DNA from: Prevotella sp. UBA6994
GTDB taxonomy: Bacteria; Bacteroidota; Bacteroidia; Bacteroidales; Bacteroidaceae
Length of the DNA: 64,000 bases
Direction: 5' to 3'
Assembly (NCBI GenBank): GCA_002449845.1
Contig: DJXW01000014.1
Coordinates: 1-64,000 of the forward strand
The notes beneath the pieces were generated by a model. That model saw only the letters and a program-made list of their open reading frames with translations, made no database searches and had not been told where the DNA came from. This document shows, piece by piece, positions 34,958-44,255 of this stretch; the stretch's first letter is position 1, and the number at the start of each line of letters is the position of its first letter. The position numbers were made by a program, and so were the translations under genes.

Positions 34958-36701
34958 ATATTGGAAAATACTCTTGTCTGTCGTATTCGGCTTAGCGGTA
35001 TTTCTGTTTTGGCGATACGGATATTACTTTGCCTTGAGTTATCAAGAACAATTCCAGTTGTTCTTGTTCGACTCAAGTTATTTCATGGACCGTATATCCC
35101 AACCAGGCGGTTTGGCTCGATATGTGGCTGAGTTTTTGGTGCAATTTTTTAATAGCAGTACGTTTGGAGCATTGATATTGGCAATTCTTTTTGTCGTTTT
35201 GCAATGTCTCACCTATTTAAATATAACAGGTAGAATCAAGAAAGAAGTTTCGGAAAAAAAGGGTTCTTCAACCCCCAATCTTCAATCTTCAATCCTCAAT
35301 CTTCAATCTTCAATCTTCAATCCTCAATCTTCAATCTACCTCCTCAGTTTTCTGCCCCCCATCGCCTTGTGGTTTGTCATGGGCGATGAGAACGTGATGC
35401 TTACCTATACCGTTTCGCTCATTCTGGCAATGGTTTTGATGCTTGCTTGTCCGAAAAAGAAGATGGCACGTTGGGCTTATTTATTAGTGATGATACCCGT
35501 TGGCTATTGGCTCATTGGTCCCATGATATTGCTGGTGGCTTTATGCCTGATGCCATTATCCGTTGTTTACGCCTTGGCTTGTATCTTCGTGAGTGCGTAT
35601 GTGGTTCCATATCCCTTGAAGCAATTGATGATAGGTATCGACTATTATCGTTTTGTAGATATCGTAGCTTATTCTTTGTTCATAGTTCCTGTCATCATAT
35701 TGGTTTTGTATGGTGGAGCAAGGTATCTGCCACAAAACAAGAAAAGTGTTACCATCGGATTGGGAATATTGATGATCTTGTTGGTGTGCGTTGCCTGTCT
35801 CTATGGTTATGATAAGAAGAAATACGAGTTGATAGAGTACGACTATTTGGTCCGCATCAAAAACTGGAATGGTATCATTGCCAAGGCAGAAAAGAATATG
35901 CCCGACTTACCATTGAGCGTTTGTGCCACCAATTTCGCATTGGCAATGACCAACCAATTAGGTGAACGTGCTTTCGATTTTTATCAGCGAGGACGAGAAG
36001 GATTGTTGCCTCCCTTTGAACGGCAGTTCGTGTTGACCCAACTCACAGGTGAAATCTATTATCATTTGGGATTGATCAACACGGCGCAAAGACTCGCCTT
36101 TGAGACAATGGAAGCCTTGCCCAATTACAACAAAAGTGGACGAATGATGAAACGATTGGCGGAAACCAATATGATCAACGGACAATATGCGGTGGCGAGA
36201 AAATATCTACAGATGTTGCAAAAGACCATCTTTTATCGACCTTGGGCAGAGAAGACGTTGGAATTGCTGAATCATCCGCAACAGATCAATCAGCATCCCG
36301 TTTATGGATGGCTACGAAAGGTTCGCCTGCAAGATGACTTCCTGTTCAGCGAAGATGAGGTAGATAAGATTTGCGGACAGTTGTTCTTGCATGAACCGAG
36401 TAATATGATGGCTGTGCAATATTTGTTGATGACACCCTTGCTGGATAAAGACATCAATCGCTTCATGCAATACTTGCAGGTGGTGCAAGAAGATATCAGG
36501 TATAATCCTCGTGTTTGCCAAGAGGCTATCTGTATAGCCTTTGCCCAAAGAAACCAACAACCACCACAAGGGCTTGTTAATCCCTTGGTGTTAAATCGTT
36601 TTAGTGAGTTTGTTCAGGCATACGGAACCAATGGAAGCAACACTTCTGCATTGAGTGGTTTCAGATATTCTACATGGTATTATTTAATGATGGGGAAATA
36701 G
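34938..36701 (+). CDS. DUF6057-like membrane protein, copy B, with heptamer-repeat insertion
   Basis: Protein of 587 residues from the ATG at 34938 (MKKLLSKYWKIL), paralogous to the gene at 31135 over its whole length (ALSYQEQFQLFLFD near the start, NMINGQYAVARKYLQMLQKT in the helical C-terminal half). Relative to copy A it has about 30 extra residues between two membrane helices, made mostly of an NLQSSIF-type repeat encoded by nine tandem CAATCTT heptamers (35276-35338). The reading frame is intact here. Because 7 is not a multiple of 3, gain or loss of one unit would shift the frame. The function is unknown. The propeller copy B follows 2 nt after the stop. Confidence 0.75.
   Translation: MKKLLSKYWKILLSVVFGLAVFLFWRYGYYFALSYQEQFQLFLFDSSYFMDRISQPGGLARYVAEFLVQFFNSSTFGALILAILFVVLQCLTYLNITGRIKKEVSEKKGSSTPNLQSSILNLQSSIFNPQSSIYLLSFLPPIALWFVMGDENVMLTYTVSLILAMVLMLACPKKKMARWAYLLVMIPVGYWLIGPMILLVALCLMPLSVVYALACIFVSAYVVPYPLKQLMIGIDYYRFVDIVAYSLFIVPVIILVLYGGARYLPQNKKSVTIGLGILMILLVCVACLYGYDKKKYELIEYDYLVRIKNWNGIIAKAEKNMPDLPLSVCATNFALAMTNQLGERAFDFYQRGREGLLPPFERQFVLTQLTGEIYYHLGLINTAQRLAFETMEALPNYNKSGRMMKRLAETNMINGQYAVARKYLQMLQKTIFYRPWAEKTLELLNHPQQINQHPVYGWLRKVRLQDDFLFSEDEVDKICGQLFLHEPSNMMAVQYLLMTPLLDKDINRFMQYLQVVQEDIRYNPRVCQEAICIAFAQRNQQPPQGLVNPLVLNRFSEFVQAYGTNGSNTSALSGFRYSTWYYLMMGK
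35276..35338 (+). repeat. Nine tandem heptamers (CAATCTT) inside a coding sequence
   Basis: Nine 7-bp units, six CAATCTT, two CAATCCT and a final CAATCTA, run without a gap. A 7-bp unit reads as the same cyclic heptapeptide (QSSIFNL) in all three frames and contains no stop codon. The paralogue at 31135 lacks the segment. Confidence 0.93.
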
Positions 36702-36703
36702 TC

Positions 36704-38167
36704 ATGAAAAGGATAGTGTATTTGTTTGGTTTGTTGTTGATGTTGGCTTCTTGTCAGCATCAAGTGAAAGATGCAGTGGTGGTCAATGAGCATCCTAAGA
36801 TTTATCCCGATTATGTAAACGTGACTATTCCCGTGAACATTGCGCCATTAAATTTTGACTTCGCAGGTGGCGACATGGAAAGAATGGATGTGGCAGTAAA
36901 GGGAAGCAAAGGCGGAGAATTGCATGTGCAAGGTGAAGAGGCAGACTTTGATGTGGACGAATGGCATGAGATTGTGGCTCAAAATCAAGACGGACATCTC
37001 ACCTTGACAGTATGCGTAGAGAAAGATGGCAAATGGACACAATACAAGGATTTCAATATCTATGTCAGTACATACGCTTTAGATGAATGGGGACTAACCT
37101 ATCGTCGCATCGCACCAGGATATGAGATTTACAGTCACATGGGACTTTACCAACGCAACCTTTCCAATTTTGAGGAAGTTGCCATTATAGAGAATACACA
37201 CGTGCCGGGGATGTGTGTCAACTGTCATTCTGCACGACAGACAGACCCATCTCGATTTGTCTTTCATGTGAGAGGCAATCATGGAGCTACGATGTTTCAG
37301 ATAGACGGTAAGCGGGAGTGGCTCAAGGCAAAGAGTGATTTGTTGGGTGGCTCCATGGTCTATCCTTATTGGCACCCTTCAGGAAAGTACTGTGCCTTTT
37401 CTACCAATCAGACAAGGCAGGGATTCCATGTGGTTCCCAATGAACGGATAGAAGTGTTTGACCTTTCATCAGATGTGTTTGTATATAATCCCATCACACA
37501 TGAGATTATAACCGACTCGCTTCTGTCAACGAAAGACTGGTCAGAAAATACGCCTGTCTTCTCTTCAGATGGCAAGACCTTATATTATATGACTTGTTAC
37601 CAAAGAGAATACCCTTTGCAATACAAGGATGAGAAGTATAATCTTTGCAAGATAGACTTTGACCCGGAAACGGGAAAGTTTGGGAATCATGTGGACACCA
37701 TTTTCAATGCCGTGAAAATGGGGAAGAGTCTTACCTGGCCACGTCCATCTTATGATGGAAAATACTTGTTGTTTACATTGATGGATTATGGCTATTTCTC
37801 TATTTGGCACAATGAAAGTGATCAATGGTTGTTGGATCTGAAGACCGGAGAAGCAAGATGTTTGGATGAAATCAATAGTTCAAAGGCAGACAGTTATCAC
37901 AACTGGAACCTGAATAGCCATTGGGTTGTCTTCACCAGTAGGCGTGATGATGGTTATTACTCACGACTTTACTTGGCTTCGATAGATGAAAAGGGACATT
38001 TCACCAAGCCATTCCTGTTGCCGCAACGTCACCCATACGACTATTATTCCAAGTCACTCTATTCGTATAACACGCCTGACTTCACAAAAACAAAGGTGGA
38101 GTTTGATGCGTACAACGCTGCACATGAGATTCTGAGTGACGAAAGAGTGGAGACTCAGGCTAAGTAA
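36704..38167 (+). CDS. CxxCH-containing TolB-like beta-propeller lipoprotein, copy B
   Basis: Lipoprotein of 487 residues from the ATG at 36704; the signal ends MLASC (Cys17). It is clearly paralogous to the gene at 32763: both share NEHPKIYP or NEYPKIYP, IPVNIAPLNF, GLTYRRI-PGYE, and the CxxCH motif, here CVNCH at 171-175. Propeller-type blades include FSSDGKTLYYMT and RPSYDGKYLLFTLMD, and the C-terminus TKTKVEFDAY is shared. Conservation of CxxCH in both copies supports haem binding, but no other haem ligand can be assigned. It is last in the five-gene operon that starts at 31135. Confidence 0.8.
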   Translation: MKRIVYLFGLLLMLASCQHQVKDAVVVNEHPKIYPDYVNVTIPVNIAPLNFDFAGGDMERMDVAVKGSKGGELHVQGEEADFDVDEWHEIVAQNQDGHLTLTVCVEKDGKWTQYKDFNIYVSTYALDEWGLTYRRIAPGYEIYSHMGLYQRNLSNFEEVAIIENTHVPGMCVNCHSARQTDPSRFVFHVRGNHGATMFQIDGKREWLKAKSDLLGGSMVYPYWHPSGKYCAFSTNQTRQGFHVVPNERIEVFDLSSDVFVYNPITHEIITDSLLSTKDWSENTPVFSSDGKTLYYMTCYQREYPLQYKDEKYNLCKIDFDPETGKFGNHVDTIFNAVKMGKSLTWPRPSYDGKYLLFTLMDYGYFSIWHNESDQWLLDLKTGEARCLDEINSSKADSYHNWNLNSHWVVFTSRRDDGYYSRLYLASIDEKGHFTKPFLLPQRHPYDYYSKSLYSYNTPDFTKTKVEFDAYNAAHEILSDERVETQAK

Positions 38168-38346
38168 GATATTCTTCTGCTGGCAGTTAGGGTAAGGTAT
38201 TCTTCTTGCTTTGTTGAAGAAATTTGGCAATTCGTTGATTGTTAAGGAAGAAAAACATCAAAAAATGTTGCCATTTGGTTATTTTATTGTAATTTTGTAA
38301 ATCATAATTATATAATGGATTCATATTAACAAATCTGTTGAAAAAG
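38168..38346 (+). promoter_or_regulatory. Intergenic region with -7 element for the GH43/GH128 gene
   Basis: The 179-bp gap holds TAATTTTG at 38290-38297, a match to TAnnTTTG, 49 nt upstream of the ATG. GTTG at 38267-38270, 19 nt before it, is a weak -33 partner. I see no strong terminator for the preceding operon. Confidence 0.45.
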
Positions 38347-41300
38347 ATGAGGCATCGAGTAATCAAACTATTATGTGCGTTTGTCTTTAGTGTCATTTCC
38401 CAGTCACTTCAGGCAGAAAACATAGGAGGGTATCTCTTTGCCTATTTCCGTGGCAATGCCTCATCGCAAGAGCATTTGTTTTATGCAATCTCGTCTGATG
38501 GCTTGAACTTTTCACCAATTAATGGCGGTAATGCCGTTGTTGATTTTTCGCAGATAGCAGTGTCGGGAAACATCCGAGATCCTTTCGTGTTGAGAGGTGA
38601 GGACGGAACGTACTATATGGTTTGTACAGACATGCGAAGTTCAAATGGCTGGGACAGCAACCGTGGAATCGTGATGTCAAAATCGACAGACTTAGTTCAT
38701 TGGACACATTCTACGGTGCATTTCCCTACCAAATATGCAGGAACTGATTGGGCGAATGTTACACATGTCTGGGCTCCCGAAGTCATATATGATCGTGCGG
38801 CAAGAAAATATATGGTGTATTTTGCCCTGAAAACGGGTGGCAACGCACCTGCCAGTTATGATAAACAGTATTATTGTTACGCTAACGATGACTTCACCGA
38901 CTTAGAAGGTTATCCTACCCATTTGTTTGACAGAGGTTCTGCTACCATTGACCTTACCATTGTCTATGATGAAGATGACGGTCTTTATCACGCTTTCTAT
39001 AAGAATGAAGGGAGTGGGGGCATTTGCCATGTCTCATGCAGTAATCTTACGGCTGAAAACGGGATGGCAACAGGTAGTCAGTGGGGAACTCCAAGTGGAA
39101 TCGTGCAACAAACAACTGATGCGGTAGAAGGACCAAGCATCTTCAGACGCATCAGTGACGGCAAATGGATTTTGGGATACGACTGCTATGCTGCAAGTCC
39201 CGCATATTTCCAGTTGTGCGAAGTGAGTGATGATTTCACGACATACACCAAATGGGGTGATTGTGCCAATCATGGGGCGTTCACTCCTCGTCATGGTTCT
39301 ATCATCCCACTTACTGACCAAGAAATTTATGATCTTGATGTAGCTCTTGGTGGAGCATCGGATTTGTTAGCGTTGAAAGCAGAATTGCAGGTTGAGCTTT
39401 CACTTGCGTCCAACTTTGGATTGTCTATCCAGAGTGAGCAGGCGGTTTATGATGATAGCAATGCCAATCGTCTGCAAATTCAAGAGGCAATCAATAGCTT
39501 GAAGATAAAAGAATATGATTATGTCTCAACCCATTTTACTTATGAGGCAACTTCTTTGTTGGGAAATCCTGCAAATCATAATATCGTAACCAATTCCAGT
39601 CAGCATTGGGATGGCACTTCTTCATCTATTTATTATGAACAACCAGGTAGTTCGTGGGGCTCATCATCTTGGTCTTCTTCCATGACCTACACAGCCCATC
39701 TGCCCGTAGGTGAATATGTGCTTCGTGTAGCTTGTCGTTCTTCTTCAGAAGTGACGGGAACCATCTCTGCCAATGGAACAACTGTAACCATTCCATCAAA
39801 TGGAGATGTAGGATATGGTATTTCTTTAGCTGGCAAAACCAGCTTCTCAGTAGGTGATACTTACGCCAATGGCAATAAGGGACATGGTTGGGAGTGGAGA
39901 TATATTCCCGTTAGCGTGACAGGTGCTGCCAAGGATGTCACGTTTGAGATTTCCGCATCAACAAGAGCCATTCATCAGTGGTTCAGCGTGACGAATATCG
40001 ACCTTCTTTCTAATGGTTATGTGGCAGCAGAAGTTGTTTCGGATACACAAAATGGTACGACCTCAGTTTCAAGAGTCACTTCCAACGTGACCATCTCCAC
40101 GCCCATCGACTATAAGATTACAGGCTCTACTCCGTTCACAACGTCGGGAAGTGTCAACATTACCAATGACAATGCGACTCTCATTTTGTCAAAGGTGAAA
40201 CCAAGTGTAACCATTCAATCATGGCTTTCTTATATCAAGATCAATGGCTCACCTGCTGTCAATGGAACAAACTGCCAAGTGAAGATTTATGGTGATGGTG
40301 CAATTGTCATGCCTCATGGAGATTCGTTCTATCCTCTTGTCGTCTATCAAGGAAACGATTGGACCGGATTGGCTAACAACAGATATGATCCTCAGACAAA
40401 ATATAATCTTGCAGGTACGACATTCGATAATAGCATTCGTTCGTTTACTTTACGTCGTGGATACAGTGTATGTCTCTCTGCCAAAGTCAACGGCTTAGGA
40501 TATAGTCGTGTGTGGGTGGCAGATTCCAAGAACATCAAGATAGACTTGGCTGGTACGCCTCTGGATGGGACCGTTTCATTTATCAGAATTAACAAGTGGA
40601 ATGATACTTCTAAGAAAGGATGGGCTGGAGCGCAGTCCAAACAGAATAGTTTGCTCAATACCACTTGGTATTACAACTGGAATGACAATGGTGAATTAAA
40701 CTCTGCCGATCGAGAATATGTGGGAATACGCCAGCAACCGTGGTGGCCTAATCCCGACAGAGCAAGCTCAAATTCGTTGGGGTATAATGAGTTTGATAAT
40801 GAGGTGGAAGATTCATACAAAAACCTTGTCAATATAGCTGGCAGTTCTGATGTTGATGCTATTGTCAATGCTGCAGTTGACCGTTGGACAGACCTTCTCG
40901 TTACTGGCAAACGACTTGGCTCTCCCTGCGTTTCTAATTGGGGTAATAATTTCTCTGGAGGAATGTTGGAGAAGTTCTTGAATAAATTGGAAGAGAGAGG
41001 CTACCGTTGCGATTTCATCGTCACTCACTGCTATTGGTATAACGATTGGAGCACATGGAAATCGTGGCTTAACGACATGCATCATCTGTTCCCAGGGAGA
41101 CAAATCTGGATTACGGAAATGAATTATGGTGCAAATTGGACAGGATGGCCTGGTAGCAATACAAGTGCCAGTTCAAGTAATTATGCCATTGAAAAAGAAC
41201 ATTTCGCTCCAATCATCGATGGATTGGAAAATACAGATTTTATCGAACGTTACGCTGTTTATAATGATGTGCAGGAATGCCGTTATATGTACAATGCCAA

Positions 41301-43746
41301 TGACGCAAGTTTGAGCAGTACTGATTATCTTACGCCAATGGGAGTCTATTATGCCAATAAGTCGTCAAACATTGGATATAAGTCATCGTATAATACGTAT
41401 GTTCCAAGTACTGCGGCTTATAGTGAACGATTGGCTAACCCTGTGCTCAATACTGTCTTGCATGATAGCAATGCCCAAGCGACTACTGTAAAATGGTCTG
41501 ATTCCAATGGGGAGTATATCAAAGCAATGTATGTGGAGAAATATACCAATGGGGCATGGACTGTTGTCTATACTACTACGGATATCTATTCAGAGAGTGG
41601 TTCGTATAACTATGAGACAACCCTGTCGAACAGTGATGGAGGTTCCTACCGTATTCATACAATAGACAGATGTAATGTTGACCATTATTCGGGTGAGTTG
41701 TCATCCTCTGCCTTGAATGAACTTGTGGGAGATCAGGTGGTATATAATAATACAACTTATTACCTTGGTGGGAATGTCATTGCCAATGGTGATTTCAATT
41801 ATGGATGGCAAGGATGGACAGATGGTACAGGAAACCTGTCACCAGCCAAGGCAAATATGGAAATAGTTCCTGTAGCAGGACCAGATAATGGTGCGTATAT
41901 GCGCACTTATGGTCATTCGGGTGCTGATGGGGTTTATTCCTTGAAGGGTGTGTTTCCCATAGCAGCCAATAGTAATTACCAATTCTCCGTATGGCATAAA
42001 AGTCATGATGGAGGTTGGCAGAAGGGAAGTCTTTCTTCTGATGGGAGCACAGAAAGTGCAGAGGTGTTAAATCTTTCCACAGCAACTGATTGGATGAGAG
42101 AAAGTGCCAAGTTTGCTAGTGGTTCTTATCAGCATTTCATCGTTAAGTATCGATGGCTCAATGGAACGGCTCAATTTGATAAGTTTGTTCTGCGTAAACT
42201 TTGCACTACTGAACGTGCGGCATACGAAGACGGATTTTCGCAAGTACAGAATGAAGCGGAGGCTTTCATGTTGTGGAACACGTCTTCTAATGGATACGAT
42301 GATATCAATGAGGAATTGACAAGGCGAATCAGTTCTGCCAATTCCATGTCGCATCTTACCACGGCAACCGCAAAAGAACGTTATCAAGTGGCAGCTACTG
42401 CTCTGCAGGAAGCATATCATGGCGTGAGAACCAAGAAAACACTCGACTCTTTATTGGTTGTGGCAAATGCTGTCATTGATGCAAGTCATCCTTCATATTC
42501 TATATTGCATTCTGCTATAACAGAAGCCACTGCTGCCAATACCGTAGAGACCTATACCTCGGCACTCAGTGGGTTGAGAGATGCATTGTCTGAATATCTC
42601 GTTTGGGCTGATAAGACAGAACTTGTGCAAAATCCTACATTCACTGCTTCTACTGGATGGACTACCAAGGCTGGGTCATACACTGGAGGTGACCAACGTC
42701 TTAATAACGTATGGGGTAAATCTTGTTGGAATGCGTGGTGGAGTACGGCTAATGACGGTACGATGGAAGTCAAGCAAACATTAAGGAATCTTCCAATGGG
42801 CTATTATAGTATGTCGTGTTCGGCTACCACCCAACCATTTTGCATAACAGATCAACATGGGTATGTTACGGGAACGGATAAGACAGAGAATACACCTGTA
42901 TTGACCTATGAGCGATTTGATGCACCAGGAATAAAAAATGAAGATGTGTGGGAAACACTGACCACCAAGCCTGTATGGGTGGGTGAAGACGGGACGTTGA
43001 CCATCGGCTTTGTTGGTTCAAAGAAAGATAAGGTATCAGCCAATCCTGTTTATTCAGACAACCGAGAAGGATGGTGGTGTACCACAGATTTCAAACTCTA
43101 TTATTCTCCCGTTTATCACCGTACTTCATTGGATGGACATTGGGGAACCGTTTGCCTACCTTTTGCAGCAAAGGCAGGAAATGGTGTCTCTCTATATGAA
43201 GTGAGTGGAATCAATCCCCGCCATACGCAGATGTATCTCACAGAGGTGGATGAGGTTGCCCCTGGTATTCCTTGTGTGTTCTTTACCGAGAACGAATCGG
43301 CTCATTTCTATGGAATGAATGGTGAGATAGTTGATGCTGCATCAAACGGAAGTAATGGTCTTAAGGGAATATTCAAGAATAGTGCAGGATTAATCAACCA
43401 TGGAGCATATTATCTTTCTGATGGTACTTGGGTAAAAGTACCTGATGATGATAATTTCAACTTAGGTGATTACCGTGCTTACATAAAGGATTTATCAGCC
43501 ATTCCCGTTGTTGTCTCAGTGCCTTCTGAAATCAAACGAATGGATGTGGTCAGTTACGATACTTTGCTGAGGGGCGACATCAATCTTGATGGCTTGGTCA
43601 ATATAACAGATGTGGTATGTCTTGTTGAAAAGGTGCTTTCACCGGAATCATCCGACATCCATCTGTTGATAGATGACTTAAACGAAGATGGTATCGTGAA
43701 TATTACAGATGTGATGTTAGATGTAGATTTAGTTTGCAATCAATAA
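38347..43746 (+). CDS. Multimodular secreted GH43-GH128 enzyme with C-terminal dockerin
   Basis: About 1799 residues from the ATG at 38347, with signal peptide (MRHRVIKLLCAFVFSVIS). Order: GH43-type five-blade propeller (about 30-340; IRDPFVLRGEDGTYYMVCTD, WAPEVIYD, EGPSIFRR), a helical spacer, a beta-sandwich (to about 560), a GH128-like catalytic core (about 740-1010; WAGAQSKQNSLLNTTWYYNW, ITEMNYGANW with the likely catalytic Glu), an Fn3-like part, two carbohydrate-binding-like sandwiches, and a dockerin-type repeat pair (GDINLDGLVNITDV, DLNEDGIVNITDV). GH43 acts on arabinan, xylan or galactan; GH128 on beta-1,3-glucan. The combination suggests a mixed hemicellulose/pectin side-chain substrate. 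A small dockerin gene follows. Confidence 0.82.
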   Translation: MRHRVIKLLCAFVFSVISQSLQAENIGGYLFAYFRGNASSQEHLFYAISSDGLNFSPINGGNAVVDFSQIAVSGNIRDPFVLRGEDGTYYMVCTDMRSSNGWDSNRGIVMSKSTDLVHWTHSTVHFPTKYAGTDWANVTHVWAPEVIYDRAARKYMVYFALKTGGNAPASYDKQYYCYANDDFTDLEGYPTHLFDRGSATIDLTIVYDEDDGLYHAFYKNEGSGGICHVSCSNLTAENGMATGSQWGTPSGIVQQTTDAVEGPSIFRRISDGKWILGYDCYAASPAYFQLCEVSDDFTTYTKWGDCANHGAFTPRHGSIIPLTDQEIYDLDVALGGASDLLALKAELQVELSLASNFGLSIQSEQAVYDDSNANRLQIQEAINSLKIKEYDYVSTHFTYEATSLLGNPANHNIVTNSSQHWDGTSSSIYYEQPGSSWGSSSWSSSMTYTAHLPVGEYVLRVACRSSSEVTGTISANGTTVTIPSNGDVGYGISLAGKTSFSVGDTYANGNKGHGWEWRYIPVSVTGAAKDVTFEISASTRAIHQWFSVTNIDLLSNGYVAAEVVSDTQNGTTSVSRVTSNVTISTPIDYKITGSTPFTTSGSVNITNDNATLILSKVKPSVTIQSWLSYIKINGSPAVNGTNCQVKIYGDGAIVMPHGDSFYPLVVYQGNDWTGLANNRYDPQTKYNLAGTTFDNSIRSFTLRRGYSVCLSAKVNGLGYSRVWVADSKNIKIDLAGTPLDGTVSFIRINKWNDTSKKGWAGAQSKQNSLLNTTWYYNWNDNGELNSADREYVGIRQQPWWPNPDRASSNSLGYNEFDNEVEDSYKNLVNIAGSSDVDAIVNAAVDRWTDLLVTGKRLGSPCVSNWGNNFSGGMLEKFLNKLEERGYRCDFIVTHCYWYNDWSTWKSWLNDMHHLFPGRQIWITEMNYGANWTGWPGSNTSASSSNYAIEKEHFAPIIDGLENTDFIERYAVYNDVQECRYMYNANDASLSSTDYLTPMGVYYANKSSNIGYKSSYNTYVPSTAAYSERLANPVLNTVLHDSNAQATTVKWSDSNGEYIKAMYVEKYTNGAWTVVYTTTDIYSESGSYNYETTLSNSDGGSYRIHTIDRCNVDHYSGELSSSALNELVGDQVVYNNTTYYLGGNVIANGDFNYGWQGWTDGTGNLSPAKANMEIVPVAGPDNGAYMRTYGHSGADGVYSLKGVFPIAANSNYQFSVWHKSHDGGWQKGSLSSDGSTESAEVLNLSTATDWMRESAKFASGSYQHFIVKYRWLNGTAQFDKFVLRKLCTTERAAYEDGFSQVQNEAEAFMLWNTSSNGYDDINEELTRRISSANSMSHLTTATAKERYQVAATALQEAYHGVRTKKTLDSLLVVANAVIDASHPSYSILHSAITEATAANTVETYTSALSGLRDALSEYLVWADKTELVQNPTFTASTGWTTKAGSYTGGDQRLNNVWGKSCWNAWWSTANDGTMEVKQTLRNLPMGYYSMSCSATTQPFCITDQHGYVTGTDKTENTPVLTYERFDAPGIKNEDVWETLTTKPVWVGEDGTLTIGFVGSKKDKVSANPVYSDNREGWWCTTDFKLYYSPVYHRTSLDGHWGTVCLPFAAKAGNGVSLYEVSGINPRHTQMYLTEVDEVAPGIPCVFFTENESAHFYGMNGEIVDAASNGSNGLKGIFKNSAGLINHGAYYLSDGTWVKVPDDDNFNLGDYRAYIKDLSAIPVVVSVPSEIKRMDVVSYDTLLRGDINLDGLVNITDVVCLVEKVLSPESSDIHLLIDDLNEDGIVNITDVMLDVDLVCNQ

Positions 43747-43757
43747 TTTAAAGAATA

Positions 43758-44174
43758 ATGAAAAAGAAAGTTTTAATGACCTTATTTGTCCTGTTGGGCA
43801 TGTTGCAAGGAGCGTGGTGTCATGAATATCCTTATTTGACATTTCAATCAGCAGATGGAACCACGAAGTCTCTTTCCGTGGAGTCATTGAGAATGACATT
43901 TTCTGACAGTCAGTTGTTTGCTTCCAATGTCGATGGAGAAGAAGTATTTGATTTGTCAGACTTGAACAAGATGTATTTTTCCGCAAACGTGAGTATGCCT
44001 GTTGGTGATGTCAATAGGGATGGCTTTATCAATGTCACCGATGCCGTTTGTGTCGTTAACGAGATATTGAAACCAGGAATAGAAGACATAGACTTGGTGG
44101 CAGCGGATGTGAATGGAGATGGAATAATCAATATCACAGATGCTATTATGCTTATCAATATAATTCTAAAATAA
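43758..44174 (+). CDS. Small secreted protein ending in a dockerin type I repeat pair
   Basis: Protein of 138 residues. A signal peptide ends near GAWCH. A short beta segment follows (PYLTFQSADGTTKSLSVES ... LSDLNKMYFS). The C-terminal 65 residues hold two dockerin-type calcium loops, GDVNRDGFINVTDAV and ADVNGDGIINITDAI. No catalytic domain is present. It starts 12 nt after the GH43/GH128 gene, whose own end has the same repeats, so the two are probably cotranscribed. It may compete for, or add to, the same binding partner. No cohesin is encoded in the window. Confidence 0.8.
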   Translation: MKKKVLMTLFVLLGMLQGAWCHEYPYLTFQSADGTTKSLSVESLRMTFSDSQLFASNVDGEEVFDLSDLNKMYFSANVSMPVGDVNRDGFINVTDAVCVVNEILKPGIEDIDLVAADVNGDGIINITDAIMLINIILK

Positions 44175-44255
44175 AATCCGAAGTGGATGAAAGACTCTTC
44201 AGATTGACTAATTAAAACCTTATACTCATTTTAAATTACCTAATTTTTTTACAAA

